The translations under genes and the position numbers were made by a program. A DNA stretch of 64,000 nucleotides, taken from positions 1,674,001 to 1,738,000 of the forward strand of contig CM065880.1 of assembly GCA_033439255.1 (NCBI GenBank). The letters are read 5' to 3'. Below are positions 31,992 to 43,507 of this stretch, piece after piece. The notes under the pieces are model-generated. The model saw nothing but the letters and a program-made list of their open reading frames with translations. It was not told the DNA's origin and did not search any database. Position 1 is the stretch's first letter. The number at the start of each line of letters is the position of its first letter. This stretch comes from Hericium rajendrae (Eukaryota; Basidiomycota; Agaricomycetes; Russulales; Hericiaceae).

Positions 31992-33010
31992 TGATGCGCC
32001 CTTTAGCGTGCCTTGCAACGGCATTGCCCACTCCCCGCCTCCTTGCCCGTCCCGCTTCACTTCACCTCAGCCGCACCAAGTCCGCCCACCGCGACGTTGC
32101 TCCCCACACAGGACAAGCGCCCCCACGGGTTCGGGACCGACCGGGTCGGACTAAAGCCGGCGTCCCGTGGTCCGATGCACCGAACGGGCAGGAGATCAAC
32201 CGGCCGGACGAGTCAGCGGCACAGGAACAGAAGCGCGCCCAGAGAACCAGCCGGCTCAATCAACACGCCCTCGAATGCCCACACGCCCCCGGATCACGAG
32301 CGGCGCCCGCGACCAGCGCTACTGACATCATCCCAGCCATTCCAGCTCGACGTGCCCGCCGTTCCCGACGCACGCCCCGGGCGACGTTGTAAGGCGGCAC
32401 CTTTGATTCGTTCGTACCACGCGCACGCCCTCTGCCCTGCACGGGCCGAGCCGCAACGACTCCACTCGCCAAGGGACCCGGAGCAGGCAGGATCAGGAAG
32501 GAATTGGAGATTGGGTCGGTCAGCGGGAGGTTGTCGTAGGGAGTCGTGCCGGGCCGCCAGAGGCGGCCTTGCCCATTTGTACCGTAGCTACTGACTTAGA
32601 GAAGCAGAACGGAATCTGCCTTTTTCCCCTCAGAGCTCAGATCTCACAAAGCCCGCCGTTTGACGTTCTCACCCCAGTCTCTAAGCACGTCTCAGACGTA
32701 GCTCTTCTCACTTTCTTGTGTCGCTCATCATATTCATCGTACTCGTCGCCGCGCCGTTATCTACAAGCCGTATCACCTAAGACCCATGAGTCTTGTCGTA
32801 CCGTCATCGTCCCTAGCAGAGCCATGTCGGAAGTCGCCCGCGTGCAGCAAGCTCGCCCTCCGCGGCCTTGCTCCCCTACCCGTAGTACGATCACCCGTCA
32901 GCTACACGTCTCGGCGCTCCCCTCTTGAGATACTTGGTCCCCTCGCACCCCCCGGTACTCTGTTGGTTTTGGTTTTGGCTGCCGCCTCCATTCCCAGGGT
33001 CCACACATCA
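31992..33010 (+). repeat. 3' LTR of the gypsy element
   Basis: 1,019 bp, TGATG...CATCA, preceded by the polypurine tract at 31,973-31,989 and followed by the target duplication GCGC. Same length as the 5' LTR with no indels seen. Confidence 0.95.
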
Positions 33011-33014
33011 GCGC

Positions 33015-34014
33015 AGGCCCACCGCCTCGCCGTGTCCCGCTACTCCGCCATGTCCCGCTACTCCCCACCGCACCTCGCGCACGCCCGCCACGTCCTGCCA
33101 TGTCCGCCACGTCCCGCGCATGCCCGCGACATCCGCGCACACCCGCCACGCCCCGTGACCCCCACTGCACCACACCGCCCTTCACTGCACCTCGCGCACA
33201 AGCCAGCGGCCGTCCCACGCCCCGCGCATGCCCGCCGCACCTCGTGCCTGCTCCCCACATCCTGTTGCACGTCGCGCACGGGCCAGCGGCAGCCAGCATC
33301 TCACGCACGGGCCCGCACACCTCGTGGACTCGGGGCGCCTCACGCTTGCCCGCTGTGCCTTGCGCACGGTCCCCAGTATCTCGCGCATGAGCCCGCCGTG
33401 CGCCACGTTTTCCGCGCACACCCCGCGTCTCGCATACGGGCTCGCCGCAGCCCGACGCCGCCGCGCACGCCACGGCTCCTCTCGCGCCTCGCGCATGGAC
33501 CTAGCACGTCGTGCACGGGTCCAACACGTCGCGCACGGGTCCAGCATCTCGCATGGGCCTGTTGTGCCTCATGCACGTCTGCTGTGCCACGTGCGTGACT
33601 ACTGTACCGCCCACGCCCGCCGCGCCTCATGCGCGTGCACTGTTTAACATTGTAGTGTACTTAATTATTGTAGTAGTAGCTGTATTAAATATAAATATAA
33701 TTGATTTTGACTTCATATCTTTCGTACTTGGTTGACTTAAGATAATAATATTAGTACTCATACCTCACTTACTGTAGGGATCATAGGGATCATAGGGACC
33801 ATAGCAAGCCAGTGAGCTTATATAGCAGCTATAGCTGCCCCTCAGAAATATATAGCACTATATAGTGTCTAACTACTGCTATATAGACTATGATAGGCCT
33901 CATAGCCTTATATAGTTGAGAAAGACAGCTACATAGATGGTTATAGACCTTATAACACTATGATAGGTCATATAAATCAACACTAGACTATATAAAATTT
34001 TAATTTCTCAGATG
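33015..34014 (+). repeat. Right part of element D
   Basis: GC-rich degenerate repeat (33,015-33,640) matching the corresponding part of element A, then 'tgtagtgtacttaattattg...ttgattttgac' (33,650-33,715), then 'catagggatcatag' words and the terminal inverted repeat at 34,001-34,014. The overlapping frames of up to 190 codons on both strands come from the GC-rich repeat and are not called. Confidence 0.65.
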
Positions 34015-34321
34015 CGAGCACCTGTATGAGCAGTTTGCACATGAGTTCAAGGTAGACAAGGAGAGATTCTTTACTTTCTTCTCTGTTGAGTCTGACAAGC
34101 AGAAGAGGGGAGGGAAAGGGGGAACAGGCCTGCACCCATCACATCCCATTGCAGATGCCATCCCACTCATGCAGACAGACATTGCGGCCAAGAGGCAGAA
34201 GCCAGAGTATGTAGATGCTGTGACTGGTCGATTCTCCCAGGAGATCTGGACAGAGAAGTGGGCTGGTCTAAACAGCGGGGAGATATGGTGGGCACTCGGG
34301 CAGGAATTTTACAAGCCCTGA
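34015..34321 (+). pseudogene. 3' half of the ORF interrupted by elements C/D
   Basis: Continues the frame of 16,417-16,553 after element D: GAG CAC CTG TAT and onward for about 100 codons, with HEFKVDKERFFTFF, a Gly/Lys-rich patch and RFSQEIWTEKWAGL, ending at TGA 34,319-34,321. No domain is recognised. The exact in-frame continuation supports the view that C/D is a clean insertion. Confidence 0.5.
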
Positions 34322-34439
34322 TTGGTGCTGACAGTGCAATAAATTTAAATCATGGATGTACAGTACAACTTGGCTCTCTAATAATGCTACAGGACCACCT
34401 TCTATTGCTTGGGGTGGTTTCGATCATACTCTGCCATGA

Positions 34440-36010
34440 ACTCATGGTTGTCATTTGGGGAGTAGAAGTACCGAAACATTGTCAAGGCCTCGACTTGAGA
34501 CCAGCCACCCCAGGCTGCGACCATGTCCACTGACCATCCCTTGTCCTTGACACGATACTGGCAGCCACCACATCGGAAGGAATGGGTGCCATACAGGGCC
34601 CAAGAATGGTAACCCAGCTTCTGCAGGTCACTTGTGAGGGCATGCCTCAGTATGCTGTTTGTCTGAGTGGTGCTTCTTTGTGAGCCTCTGCTTCTTCAAT
34701 GCAGAAGACAAATCAGAGCTCACCACAGGCTGCTGCCAGTGCTGCAGCACAGATCCTTGTTCCCCAATCCTGAGGAACAAGGGGCCAGACAATGTAACAT
34801 CTTTGCCATAGAGCATTGAGAGGCAGATGAGGGCACGAAACAGACAAACCTTGTCATCTTCATTGTTGGTGTGGAGCCACCAATTGTGAAGGAGACCTGT
34901 CTGCTGTGCCTTGTGTGTTTCAAGGTGCACTTCATAGTGCTCCTCTGCTCAGTCAAGTCTCAAGTCAGTTTACCATAATGAAAGGCCATCTGGTGGGAGG
35001 AGCTTACCTTCTCCAGGAACAAAGATGAGGCCTTCAAATTCAAACTTGGTGACCTCATCAATACACAGGAGCATGAGGAAGGCCAAGACATATGTTGTCT
35101 TGTGTGGAGCATGGCAGATGCATGTGATCAGATGGACAAGGCAAGCACCAAAGGACAAGTGACTGTGTACATATCGAATGACACCCCATCACTGCTCACT
35201 GAGTGTTTTAGGTTCCACCAAGCAGAGGTCATAAAGCCAATGCATGTTCTCGATTGAAAGTGCACAAGCTGACTGCGAGACCTCCCCGGCCTTTGCCTTC
35301 ATCTTCTCGAGCCCGGTCATGAACTGTGAGACCTCACAAGAGCATGTCAGGAGTCCCTGCCTGTGATGCCAGACATGGGAGGTATGTCAATGGCACAGTG
35401 GCCAGTGACAGCAAGCATTGACTTACCACAGGCCAGTGCTCTCATCGTACCACCATTCAACAGAGCTGCTGCTGTTTGGGCATATTGACCAGTACCACAA
35501 TGTGAGCACAGAGCAGATTGAGACAGCCATTGAGTACTACAAGTGACGGCATCAGTGAGAGATTACTGCAGCATGGTTGCTCCAGTGTCCACAGTTGGAG
35601 CAGCACTCACTTGCCTCCCCTCGAACCCAGACTCACATGCACCACATTTGTGTGTGATGAAGTTGCAGATGTGGAACAGGATGTCCTTTGTGATTACCTT
35701 GGGATCCCAGTCTCAGTTGGCCTTGAGATGGAACAGGACATAGGCCTTGATGATGCTAGATGTCCAGGGTGTGGCAACAAGCCATGAGGTGTGGTGGCAA
35801 CGGCAGAGGTATTGACACATACTGCATGTGACCCGTCCGTGTGCCCTCTGTGATTGAAGCTCGAGCAATGCTGGTGGCCTGAACGGTGAGCTCCAAGTTG
35901 TCATCATCTGGGAAGTCATTCAGCAAGTCAGCCACAAGCACGGCAATGTTCTTCAGGAGCAAATTGTACTCCTCAAGCTCAATCTTGTGCTCCTTGTCCA
36001 CTATCTGCAA
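34440..36010 (-). pseudogene. Decayed tyrosine-recombinase-like transposon gene
   Basis: On the minus strand a broken coding sequence resembles the tyrosine recombinases of agaricomycete transposons. From the N-terminal side: 'KAYVLFHLKAN' and a Cys-containing segment (35,760-35,560), then MTGLEKMKAKAGEVSQSACAL (about 35,320), then TTYVLAFLMLLCIDEVTKFE (about 35,100-35,000), then the catalytic region with HSFR (H-x-x-R, about 34,588), WGGW and the presumed nucleophile in MFRYFYSP (about 34,470). Stops interrupt the frame in at least two places (after FHLKAN and after LSEQ), and several introns are likely. The class (for example Crypton) is inference. Confidence 0.55.
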
Positions 36011-37278
36011 AGGGCCTGGGCAAGTGTGTGAGATGGGTTGTCATAGGGACTGACACGAGTCAGAGTCACCCATGGGTCAACACGGGTATACCTGCGAAAT
36101 TGACCTGCAGGTAACTGACCCACAAATCTGGATCACCCAGTGGCTGATACCTGTCTGGATCCAGGTCAAGGCCTTCTGAAATTTCACTGACCCGCGAGTT
36201 ACCTGCGAGTTACCTGCAGTTCAGAGTTTACTCAGCCACACACTGCAACAGGGTGATCATTCTATGATTTCTATGACTACTTTATTTACATTGTCCTGTA
36301 TTATCAACTGTGAATTCATCATGTCTGGTTTTGTATGCATGTTCGTGCTGTTGCGGATGCGTGCATGAGCCATTATGCAAGTTAAGATGCACTAGTGTTG
36401 GGGCTTTGGCGCATGGGTAATGGTGCAAACAGAACTGATGGGCGCACGACAGAATAGCATGCAGAGGTGGTGGGTGTGTGCCCAGGACTATTGGGAGATA
36501 ACTGGCAGGTGAGCGAATGTCTGCAGACAGTGTCAGTGGTCGCGCTCGTACTTTCAGGCAGGCGGGGACAATGTATACAGCACACACTTCACCCCAGCAA
36601 AGAGGGACCTGTAGATCTTGTCATTGGGTGCGAGCAGCCTGTCCTGCAGCGAACACGTCCTGCTGACATCTGGCATTGCCGAGGATCTTGACATAGAGCA
36701 CAACGGGCAAAAGATAGATGGGGCATTCTGACCGTGACAGGTCGTGGGATGACTGCGCATAGTCAATCATGCATTGGTATATGATGGCGACATTTTCAAG
36801 CTGCTGCACCATGCTCATGCTTTCAGGCAGGCGAGGACGGCATGTGGACACGCTTACATGCTACGCCAGTGCCATATGTGATCTTGAGAGATAAAGATCT
36901 TGCGCATGTGAGTGCAGGTTGTGAAAGATGGGTAGGGGCTGAGGTGCATGGTTGACATCTTGATGAGCATGTTTCAGGTGCTGGGACGGTTGTCGGAACA
37001 TGCAGGTGATGACAAATGGTGGGAACGATGTGCGAGAGGCGATGGAAGCATTGAGAGATCGTGCAGAATTGTAGACTGCTGAATAAAGCTTGAAGAACAA
37101 CATCAAATGAGTCTCGCTCATTGTCGAGTGAGACCCCAAGTTTAGTACAGTACAATGAATCAAAAAGTCCTTTGACTCATCTGAACTCCCTCTGCCACCT
37201 ACAAAGCCCTCCTTGCTGTGAACTTGAGTCAAAATCACAAAGAGGGGAAGATAAAAAATGGTGTAGTAAGTAGTGAGG

Positions 37279-37560
37279 CCAACTGACCTGCGAGTGACCT
37301 GTGATGTCATGGGTACCCGACCCACAGCTCCGGATCACCCAGTGGCTGAAACCCATGCGGATCCAGGTCAGCCCTTGCGCTGACCTCAAAACCCATGGGT
37401 TAGGGTTCGACACGAGTGCACTCGCGGGTGACCCGGATCCGAACCTGTGGGTATTCAAGGTGGCAAGAGGTCTGACCTGGATCCGGACGGGTTTCAGCCA
37501 CCGGGTGATCCGGAGCTGCGGGTCAGGTACCTGCGGCGCCACGGGTTATCCGCGAGTCGG
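37279..37560. mobile_element. 280-bp palindromic element nested in the 3-kb element
   Basis: Two arms, 'acctgcgagtgacctg...ggatcacccagtggctgaaaccc..ggatccaggtcag' and its complement from about 37,480 to 37,555, surround a short GC-rich centre. The arms are related to the ends of the surrounding 3-kb element, so both belong to one family. Confidence 0.6.
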
Positions 37561-38091
37561 TTCTTATTAGCATCGTTTCCCTCATCAACACGCTATGATA
37601 ATGACCCGAACATCTTGTTCTCCATCCCGCTGCGCCAGACTGTGCGCTGTGTACTCAGTATCATCTGCGACAAGACGACGTCAAGGCTCGCACGGCAACT
37701 TTTCTGCACTTAGACGCAAATCTGTGCTGAGAGTGCAGGAGATGTGCAGCATGACCTTGCGTGCGGACAAGGTACGTATAGCTTCAAGTGTCAATCTCGT
37801 GCAACGTGTCGAGCTAAGCATAGGACGCGGGATGTCCTCTTTGCCTGCCTACTCCATCGCAAGCGCCGCTGCTTCCTTTTGCACAACAACACTGCCGCCT
37901 CGCGTTCTACGTGTTCCCCATTCCATCAGCACCCAACTCTCCGCGCGCTGCCATATTACGCGTGTGCACCAGCAGCACATACGTCATCTCCTACCACCTT
38001 CGCCAGCGCTTTCAACTCAACGGTAGGGAGGGCTTGTAGTGGGTAGAGGGCATAAGGTGCATCCAAACATTCATCATCATCATTGTACCAT

Positions 38092-38117
38092 AGTCTCGCT
38101 CGATTATGAGCGAGACT
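38092..38117 (+). other. Hairpin of the CGCTCG family
   Basis: AGTCTCGCTC, a short loop, GAGCGAGACT. As in elements A-F, it follows a GGGAGGGCTTGTAG...GTAGAGGG segment by about 60 bp and is followed by GC-rich DNA. The intron-like donor is not preserved. Confidence 0.4.
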
Positions 38118-39009
38118 CATCCTTCGACAATCCACGGTGTCCAACCGTTCCTCGACACCAACTCACCCTTCGTGCACCGTCCGCGCACCTACGCGCACGT
38201 CGTCGCCCGTGGTTTCGATCGACTCCGTCAGCGTCCACAAGCCTCTTCATCGACAAATCAATCCCGCGCCGCATCCCCTACCCACTCACGCTGGATGCAC
38301 AGCTCTGGCGTAGCGCCCGAATGATCAACATTAACTATTGAGCCTTGAGGCTCGACTCCACTCGTTCATCACTCGCGCGGATGCCCGCATCTGTGTCTCT
38401 CCCATATCCGGCGGCGTGCAGTGTCCGTGCATGCCTTCACCCACCTTTGCACGCTTGGAACAGTGCGTACCTGCTTCACTCCGTGAGTGCAAGCACGCGC
38501 ATGCATCCCCGACTACGCGCCGCCGACTGCGTGCTCCCATTCCACATGGTGCCGACTAGGTATGTCCGCGCACACCGCAGACGTGTACGCTGCCACGTAC
38601 GCAACGCGCAGTGAGTGTATGCCCCACGTCTATCTGCATATGACCCCACCATGCTAGTGTGCGCTTGCTTGTGCTCAGTGGCCCTGGATCAGATGGAGTG
38701 TGTGCAGATGCCTTGCTGGTGGGGGGGTGAAGTGGTGGCAGGCTGGGTATAATAGACATATATAGATCACGAAATGCATGCATGTACATGATAAGAGAGA
38801 AATCATATAACTTTGATAAGAAAAGAAATATGACTACAGGTTACTCGCAGGTCACTCGCGGGTTGATGCATTTCAGTAATATCTTGACCTGGATCTGGAC
38901 GGGTTTCAGCCACCGGGTGATCCGGATCCGCAGGTCAAGAACCTGCGGGTAAATTTCGCAGGTATACCTGTGCTGACCTGCAGGTGACTCTGACTCGTGT
39001 CCATCCCTA

Positions 39010-41270
39010 CCATGGGTTCGGATCTGGGTCACCCGCGAGTGCACTTGTGTCGAACCCTAAGTTGTCAATGGTCAGTGCTACTGACCTTGTCCTTGCAGCC
39101 ACTTGCTTGATCCGACCATGGTCCTTTCTTGGTGGGCTGCATGGTGGGCCGCTTGTTGACTATGGTGGCAGTCAAGATACAAGGACGGTGCACGGCGTTG
39201 AACGTGATGTCACGAGCCACACTGTCGATAATCCGATTTGGCAGTCATGCACATAAACAAACTCACCATGTCTGTGGGCAGCACCGGTACACACTCCCTG
39301 TTCCCGACCAGGTTCCCTTGTGTAGCTTACAATAGCTGGTCATGAAAACACATAAAAATGGCATTACCACTTCCAATGAATGAGACATGGCACTCATAGA
39401 GCATACCCAGAGCCCACTCACGCCTGCGTGCAGCATGTGCGTGGCACAATCATGCTGCGATACACCCTTCTCATTTTTGTCTACCTAGCAGCTATGTGTG
39501 CAACCCACCGCGGATAGCATGTGTGACTCCTCCGAAGTTTTCTTGATTTCTCTCTTCGCCGCTCTCTTCACGCTGTCGTGCCCACAAGCCCAGACATGTT
39601 GTCTGCCACCCACACGGGCATGCACCTTCCAGGTGCTGCAGCATGCATGCATGACTGCTGCCCGGTCTTGCATGCATGGCATGATTGCATGCCAGCTGAG
39701 GTGCATGGTGGCATCTGTACATGACATGCCAGGACGGCCAGCACGTCGTATGCCGAGCACACATGAGGCAAGGCAAGGCATCGACGGTGTTCTTGAGAGG
39801 AGGGAGAGGGAGGCAGAGGCAGGGAGGTGGGAAGGTTCCTACAAACCACAAGCAAACAAAAAAAAATCAGTCAGAGAAATACAGCAGCATCATGATGCAC
39901 AACATGGTGCCTACAGGCATGGCTTGCAGTGAGCAGGGATGACATACCTGCTTAACGGGTGGTGGGATGGCAGCATCACGTGGGGGCATGGAGGCCCAGT
40001 ACCTGAGCCCTGCACCCAACCTATAACACCATCCCATCCCTTCTGTCCGGCGAAGTATGTCCCTCACATCATTGGATGCAAGCTGAACTGCTGCCGCAGT
40101 CGACACAAGCACAGAAGAGGACGGGCAGGCAGGTGAGAGTGGCGACAGAGGTGGGCTGAACAAGAGGGGACAAGAGAGGGGACAAGGGGAGGAAGAGAGA
40201 GGAGGAAGGGAGGGGAGGAAGGGTCGAGCATCGAGCCGAGAGACCCGGCACAAGGTGAGGCAAGGTGAGGGACCATGGATGAGAGGGAGGAGGGGGTCAG
40301 CACATGGACAGACATGCCAAGGAGAGAGAGCCAAAAAAAATGGCCATACCATATGAGGACGTGTGTCCTGCAAGCCCTCGCAATCCAATTTTCGATGGGA
40401 CACGAATCCCTGCTGAACGTAGCGAGAAACACGGGTGTCCTGTCAAGCACCAAGGCCCCATCATTTTGATAGGACATGTGGCGCCTTCCAGGGCCTGACG
40501 TGGTGGGTGTGGGACTGCATGCTGGCGTGAAGAGGTGGGGCCGGATGGGAGATTGACAAGAGGAGGGAGGGGAGGCACATCGGCACATCGCATGTCACCT
40601 GGGCAGGGGACCGTGCTTGGACACATCAGAGCGTGATGGCCAGCGGTCGGCCTTGACCTGAACCTGCCTGGAGACATCACGCAGACATCCAGCGTGGCAT
40701 GCGTGTGAGCATGCAATGGCAGCGCAGGGACATCGAGAGGGAAGATGGAGGGAGGGAGGGTAAGGACTTGCAGGGAAGGCAGCATGAGGTGACACCGAGT
40801 GATGGCCAGCGGTGGACGTGAGGTCCCTGGGGGACCGCTGGCCCGGCCATGTCCATGCATGTCCTGTTGGGATCTAAGGATAGCATGACATCACTCGGCA
40901 TCCGGCATCCATTACATATATCATAAATAGGGGTATTCGAGTACAATACCCTCAAGCTCTCCAGTGACCCGATCATGTTCGTGCACTGAACTAACCAACC
41001 ATGGTCTGTTTTTTTTTTTTGCATTATGAGATCGGGATCATGTTCCCACTTGACAGACATTATTGGTGCAATTCCAAAGCTATGGAAAGGTGCAAATGGC
41101 TTGCAACAACCAAGGGATTTCCCCTCCTATCAGTGTGACCAGGTGCGACCGCACAATCGTAGGTGCTCGTTTGAACCGTGCAATCTTATTTCTTTTTCGA
41201 GCGTAAAACGGTTGTGCCTTTTATGGTAGTAACTTTCGAGAGAAGACCTGTTCCCTGACGGGACCAGGAA
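39010..41270. other. Intergenic or decayed repeat DNA, no gene called
   Basis: Contains several overlapping frames of 60-190 codons on both strands (39,485-40,860) without domain or splice support, 'catgcatg' words and purine-rich tracts (about 40,140-40,260). Probably degenerate transposon DNA that borders the gene-dense arm. Confidence 0.4.
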
Positions 41271-43507
41271 TTATTTTGGCCTACTAAGCTTTTGTATATC
41301 AACTGTAAAAGTGGACTGCAAAGACTCAACACCTCTTTGTCCATTGAACAAAAGATTCACAAATGAATACTTATTGACAAATGATGGATTAATTGCCATG
41401 GTGTGATCCACCATCTACATATACCACAATCAATACTAGTGCAATCTGTGAGCCAATCAAATGAATCACCTTGAAGAACTGTTTCAATCTACTTGGCATA
41501 AGAAGAATATGAGGAGCATGCATTGCATCATCTTTTGAACATAGTTGAAGATCATTCATGTGTGAGATATCAAGATTGACTTCATGTGAAAAGTCCCATG
41601 GTGTAGGAAAGATTGGGTAGAAGCTATTGGAGCAATCAACAATAATTTGGCCTTGGTGAAGATTCCACGACAGACCTTCTTTGTTGGAGGATATGCCGAC
41701 AAAGGTTGCCCATGGCATCTGTTCCCGTGCCATTAGGGTCTATCGGGTCAACTTCTTCAACCTGTTTCAGAATCTCTTCTTTCCGGAGGTGAAATAGGAC
41801 ATCAACGCTTGTAGCTGCAAACGAAACCCCATTTAGCTGGAACGAGCAGGGATTCGGGAGCAGCTTGACGCGCTAATCGAGCATCAGCGGTAAGTCTGAA
41901 TAACCAAAAAGAACGTACAGAATCGAAGGATAGCTCCGTATTCAGCTCAGCTTGTGGAAATACAAGCTGACTACTGATTGAATCTCGTATGCTGGGGACC
42001 AGAAGCACTAGGCTATCCGGAGAAGCGTCGAGGAATTCACGTAGCTGCGTAGTAAAATGTGTATGGAAAATGTCAATGGCCGCCTTGTCTACTTGACCAG
42101 ATCTTATGCTAGGATGACCAGAATCGACGAAGGGTCCAAACTTTGAGAGCGAATGAGTAATGATAGAATCAGAAAGTTCAATGGAAGACTTACGAGGAGC
42201 AGAACGTCGGGCTTAGAAGATTTCACGTTTTGCACCAGGCTGCGCCAAGGTGTAAATTGCATATCAGCCTCGACTGTATAGGGTCCGCTCGCAATGACCA
42301 TGGAGAAAGAACGATCTTCAGTTAGGTACTGCATGCTAGGCGGTTTCGGAACTAATGGTGGCAGCTAGGAAGAAACATATCAGTAAAAAGTTCAAACTTC
42401 CGATAGAAAGTGCACGTGCACGTACCGTCAAGATCTCGCTCACTGAGAACCACCCAACACCGCCATTTCTCCCCTTGAATGCAACAATGGCACCAGGGAA
42501 CATTCCGATGCTTGACTGTCCTTTTGGTCCACCCCGCATCACTACATTCGTATCGAACTTTAATGGTATTCGAGATCCTGAGCCCATCATTCGTGAAGAC
42601 TCCAGACATAGGCTGGATTCGTTGAGTTTAACGGTAGATGATGCATCAGAGTCGAGGGTGATGCGGCCCACTACCACAACATCGTGCTGCAAACAGTATG
42701 AGAGGCTGCGCGGTGTATGAATGGCAATACACATACATCAGTCGATGCTGAAGGGTCGCTCAATTCGGGGATTCCGTAGTGTTCGCGAACTAGCTCTCCT
42801 ATTTCGTCGAGCCTGTCGTCCAGAACTAGACAAGAAGTTGAAAACAAGCCATCTATTTAGCACCTTGGACGCTACCTTCACTACGCTCCGAGATTTTTTC
42901 GTACATGTATCTGACTAGGTCATAGTAAGTAAAGCATTTCGAGCGCGACGCGAGGACTCACATTCTCGTCTCTTCTTTGATGCTTCGTCAACCGTCGGAC
43001 CCTCAAAAACCACTCTCCTAGTTCGCGCAGTGTCTTGACCACCAGCGCTCATGAACGCATCTGTTACTCCAGTCCCCTCTGGCCGTGCGTTCACCAGACC
43101 AACATGAGCCTTTGCCTTGAAACGCGACCCTAGCAAACCCGTGCCACTTCCCATGCCCAAAACGCCATCAAGCTTTGACTTGACTTTCGCGGTCTCCGCG
43201 GCCTTCAGCTGGGCATTGGTGAGCTCGCGCTTCAGCTGCGCACGTAGCGTGTCCAAAGTGCCCGCAGTTACGGCAATGACAGAGCGACTGGATGCAGAAA
43301 AATGGAGAGACTCCCATTTGTAGTACAGACTCTCCCCACTAAGATTATAAGTGACACAGAGATTCACACCTATAGGGACAGGAGATTGAGAATGGGAGTG
43401 CTGGGTAGAATGTCGGAAGACCTACATTGGTCGATAAACGCGTCGTCGGCACCAGGCACACTGGCGAACCGGGCAAGCAAATCTTCGCGTATTGATGGAG
43501 AAGACAT
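41271..43507 (-). CDS. POL12: DNA polymerase alpha subunit B
   Basis: Regulatory subunit of the DNA polymerase alpha-primase complex, acting in the nucleus at replication initiation and telomere maintenance. Ten exons can be joined with matching phases (43,507-43,426; 43,369-42,962; 42,914-42,876; 42,825-42,737; 42,686-42,426; 42,364-42,194; 42,140-41,919; 41,872-41,676; 41,623-41,470; 41,414-41,271), giving about 588 residues, the normal family length. Visible hallmarks: the N-terminal helical domain with YKWESL, the OB-fold part with VVVVGRI, SSRMMGSGSR and GMFPGAIVAFKG, and the phosphoesterase-like part with GPFVDSGHP and, at the end, MAINPSF. The start ATG at 43,507 lies 361 bp from the divergent SET gene. 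Odd: exons 9-10 are markedly more AT-rich than the rest, and the donor of intron 8 is GTCTGT. Confidence 0.92.

Larger units (their letters stand above)
20765..33010 (+). mobile_element. Ty3/gypsy LTR retrotransposon with antisense cargo, 12.2 kb
   Basis: Two 1,019-bp LTRs that start TGATG and end CATCA are flanked by the 4-bp duplication GCGC (20,761-20,764 and 33,011-33,014). Gene order is gag-protease, then reverse transcriptase-RNase H-integrase, the order of Ty3/gypsy elements. Pol is followed by 3.7 kb of extra DNA that carries antisense genes, so the element is about twice the usual length. The pol frame has one in-frame stop, so this copy is probably inactive. The LTRs differ only by about a dozen transitions, so the insertion is recent. 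Confidence 0.95.
17729..34014 (+). mobile_element. Large TIR element, copy D (interrupted, composite)
   Basis: Starts CATCTGAGAAATTTAAC at 17,729 and ends TTAATTTCTCAGATG at 34,014. Internal family features in order: 'catagctatc' words to 17,940, minus-strand intron-like array (about 18,290-18,440), the altered GGGCGAAG block (18,530-18,625), the pyrimidine-rich tract, the intron-hairpin module at 20,192-20,265, GC-rich repeat on both sides of the retrotransposon, and the 'ttgattttgac' segment near 33,700. Interrupted by a 1.2-kb element (18,869-20,096) and by the gypsy retrotransposon (20,765-33,010). Without these the element would be about 2.8 kb, close to A and B. Confidence 0.7.
36044..39009. 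mobile_element. 3-kb inverted-repeat element
   Basis: The left end (TAGGGACTGACACGAGTCAG, 36,044) and right end (complement of GTGTCCATCCCTA, about 39,009) are inverted copies. The inverted similarity extends about 170 bp inward: 'tatacctgcgaaatt', 'ggatcacccagtggctga' and 'ggatccaggtcaag' at 36,090-36,165 match the complement at 38,885-38,975. The interior has no recognisable transposase. It contains a further palindromic unit (37,279-37,560) and two small hairpins of the GTCTCGCTC type (37,111-37,134 and 38,092-38,117). Confidence 0.6.
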
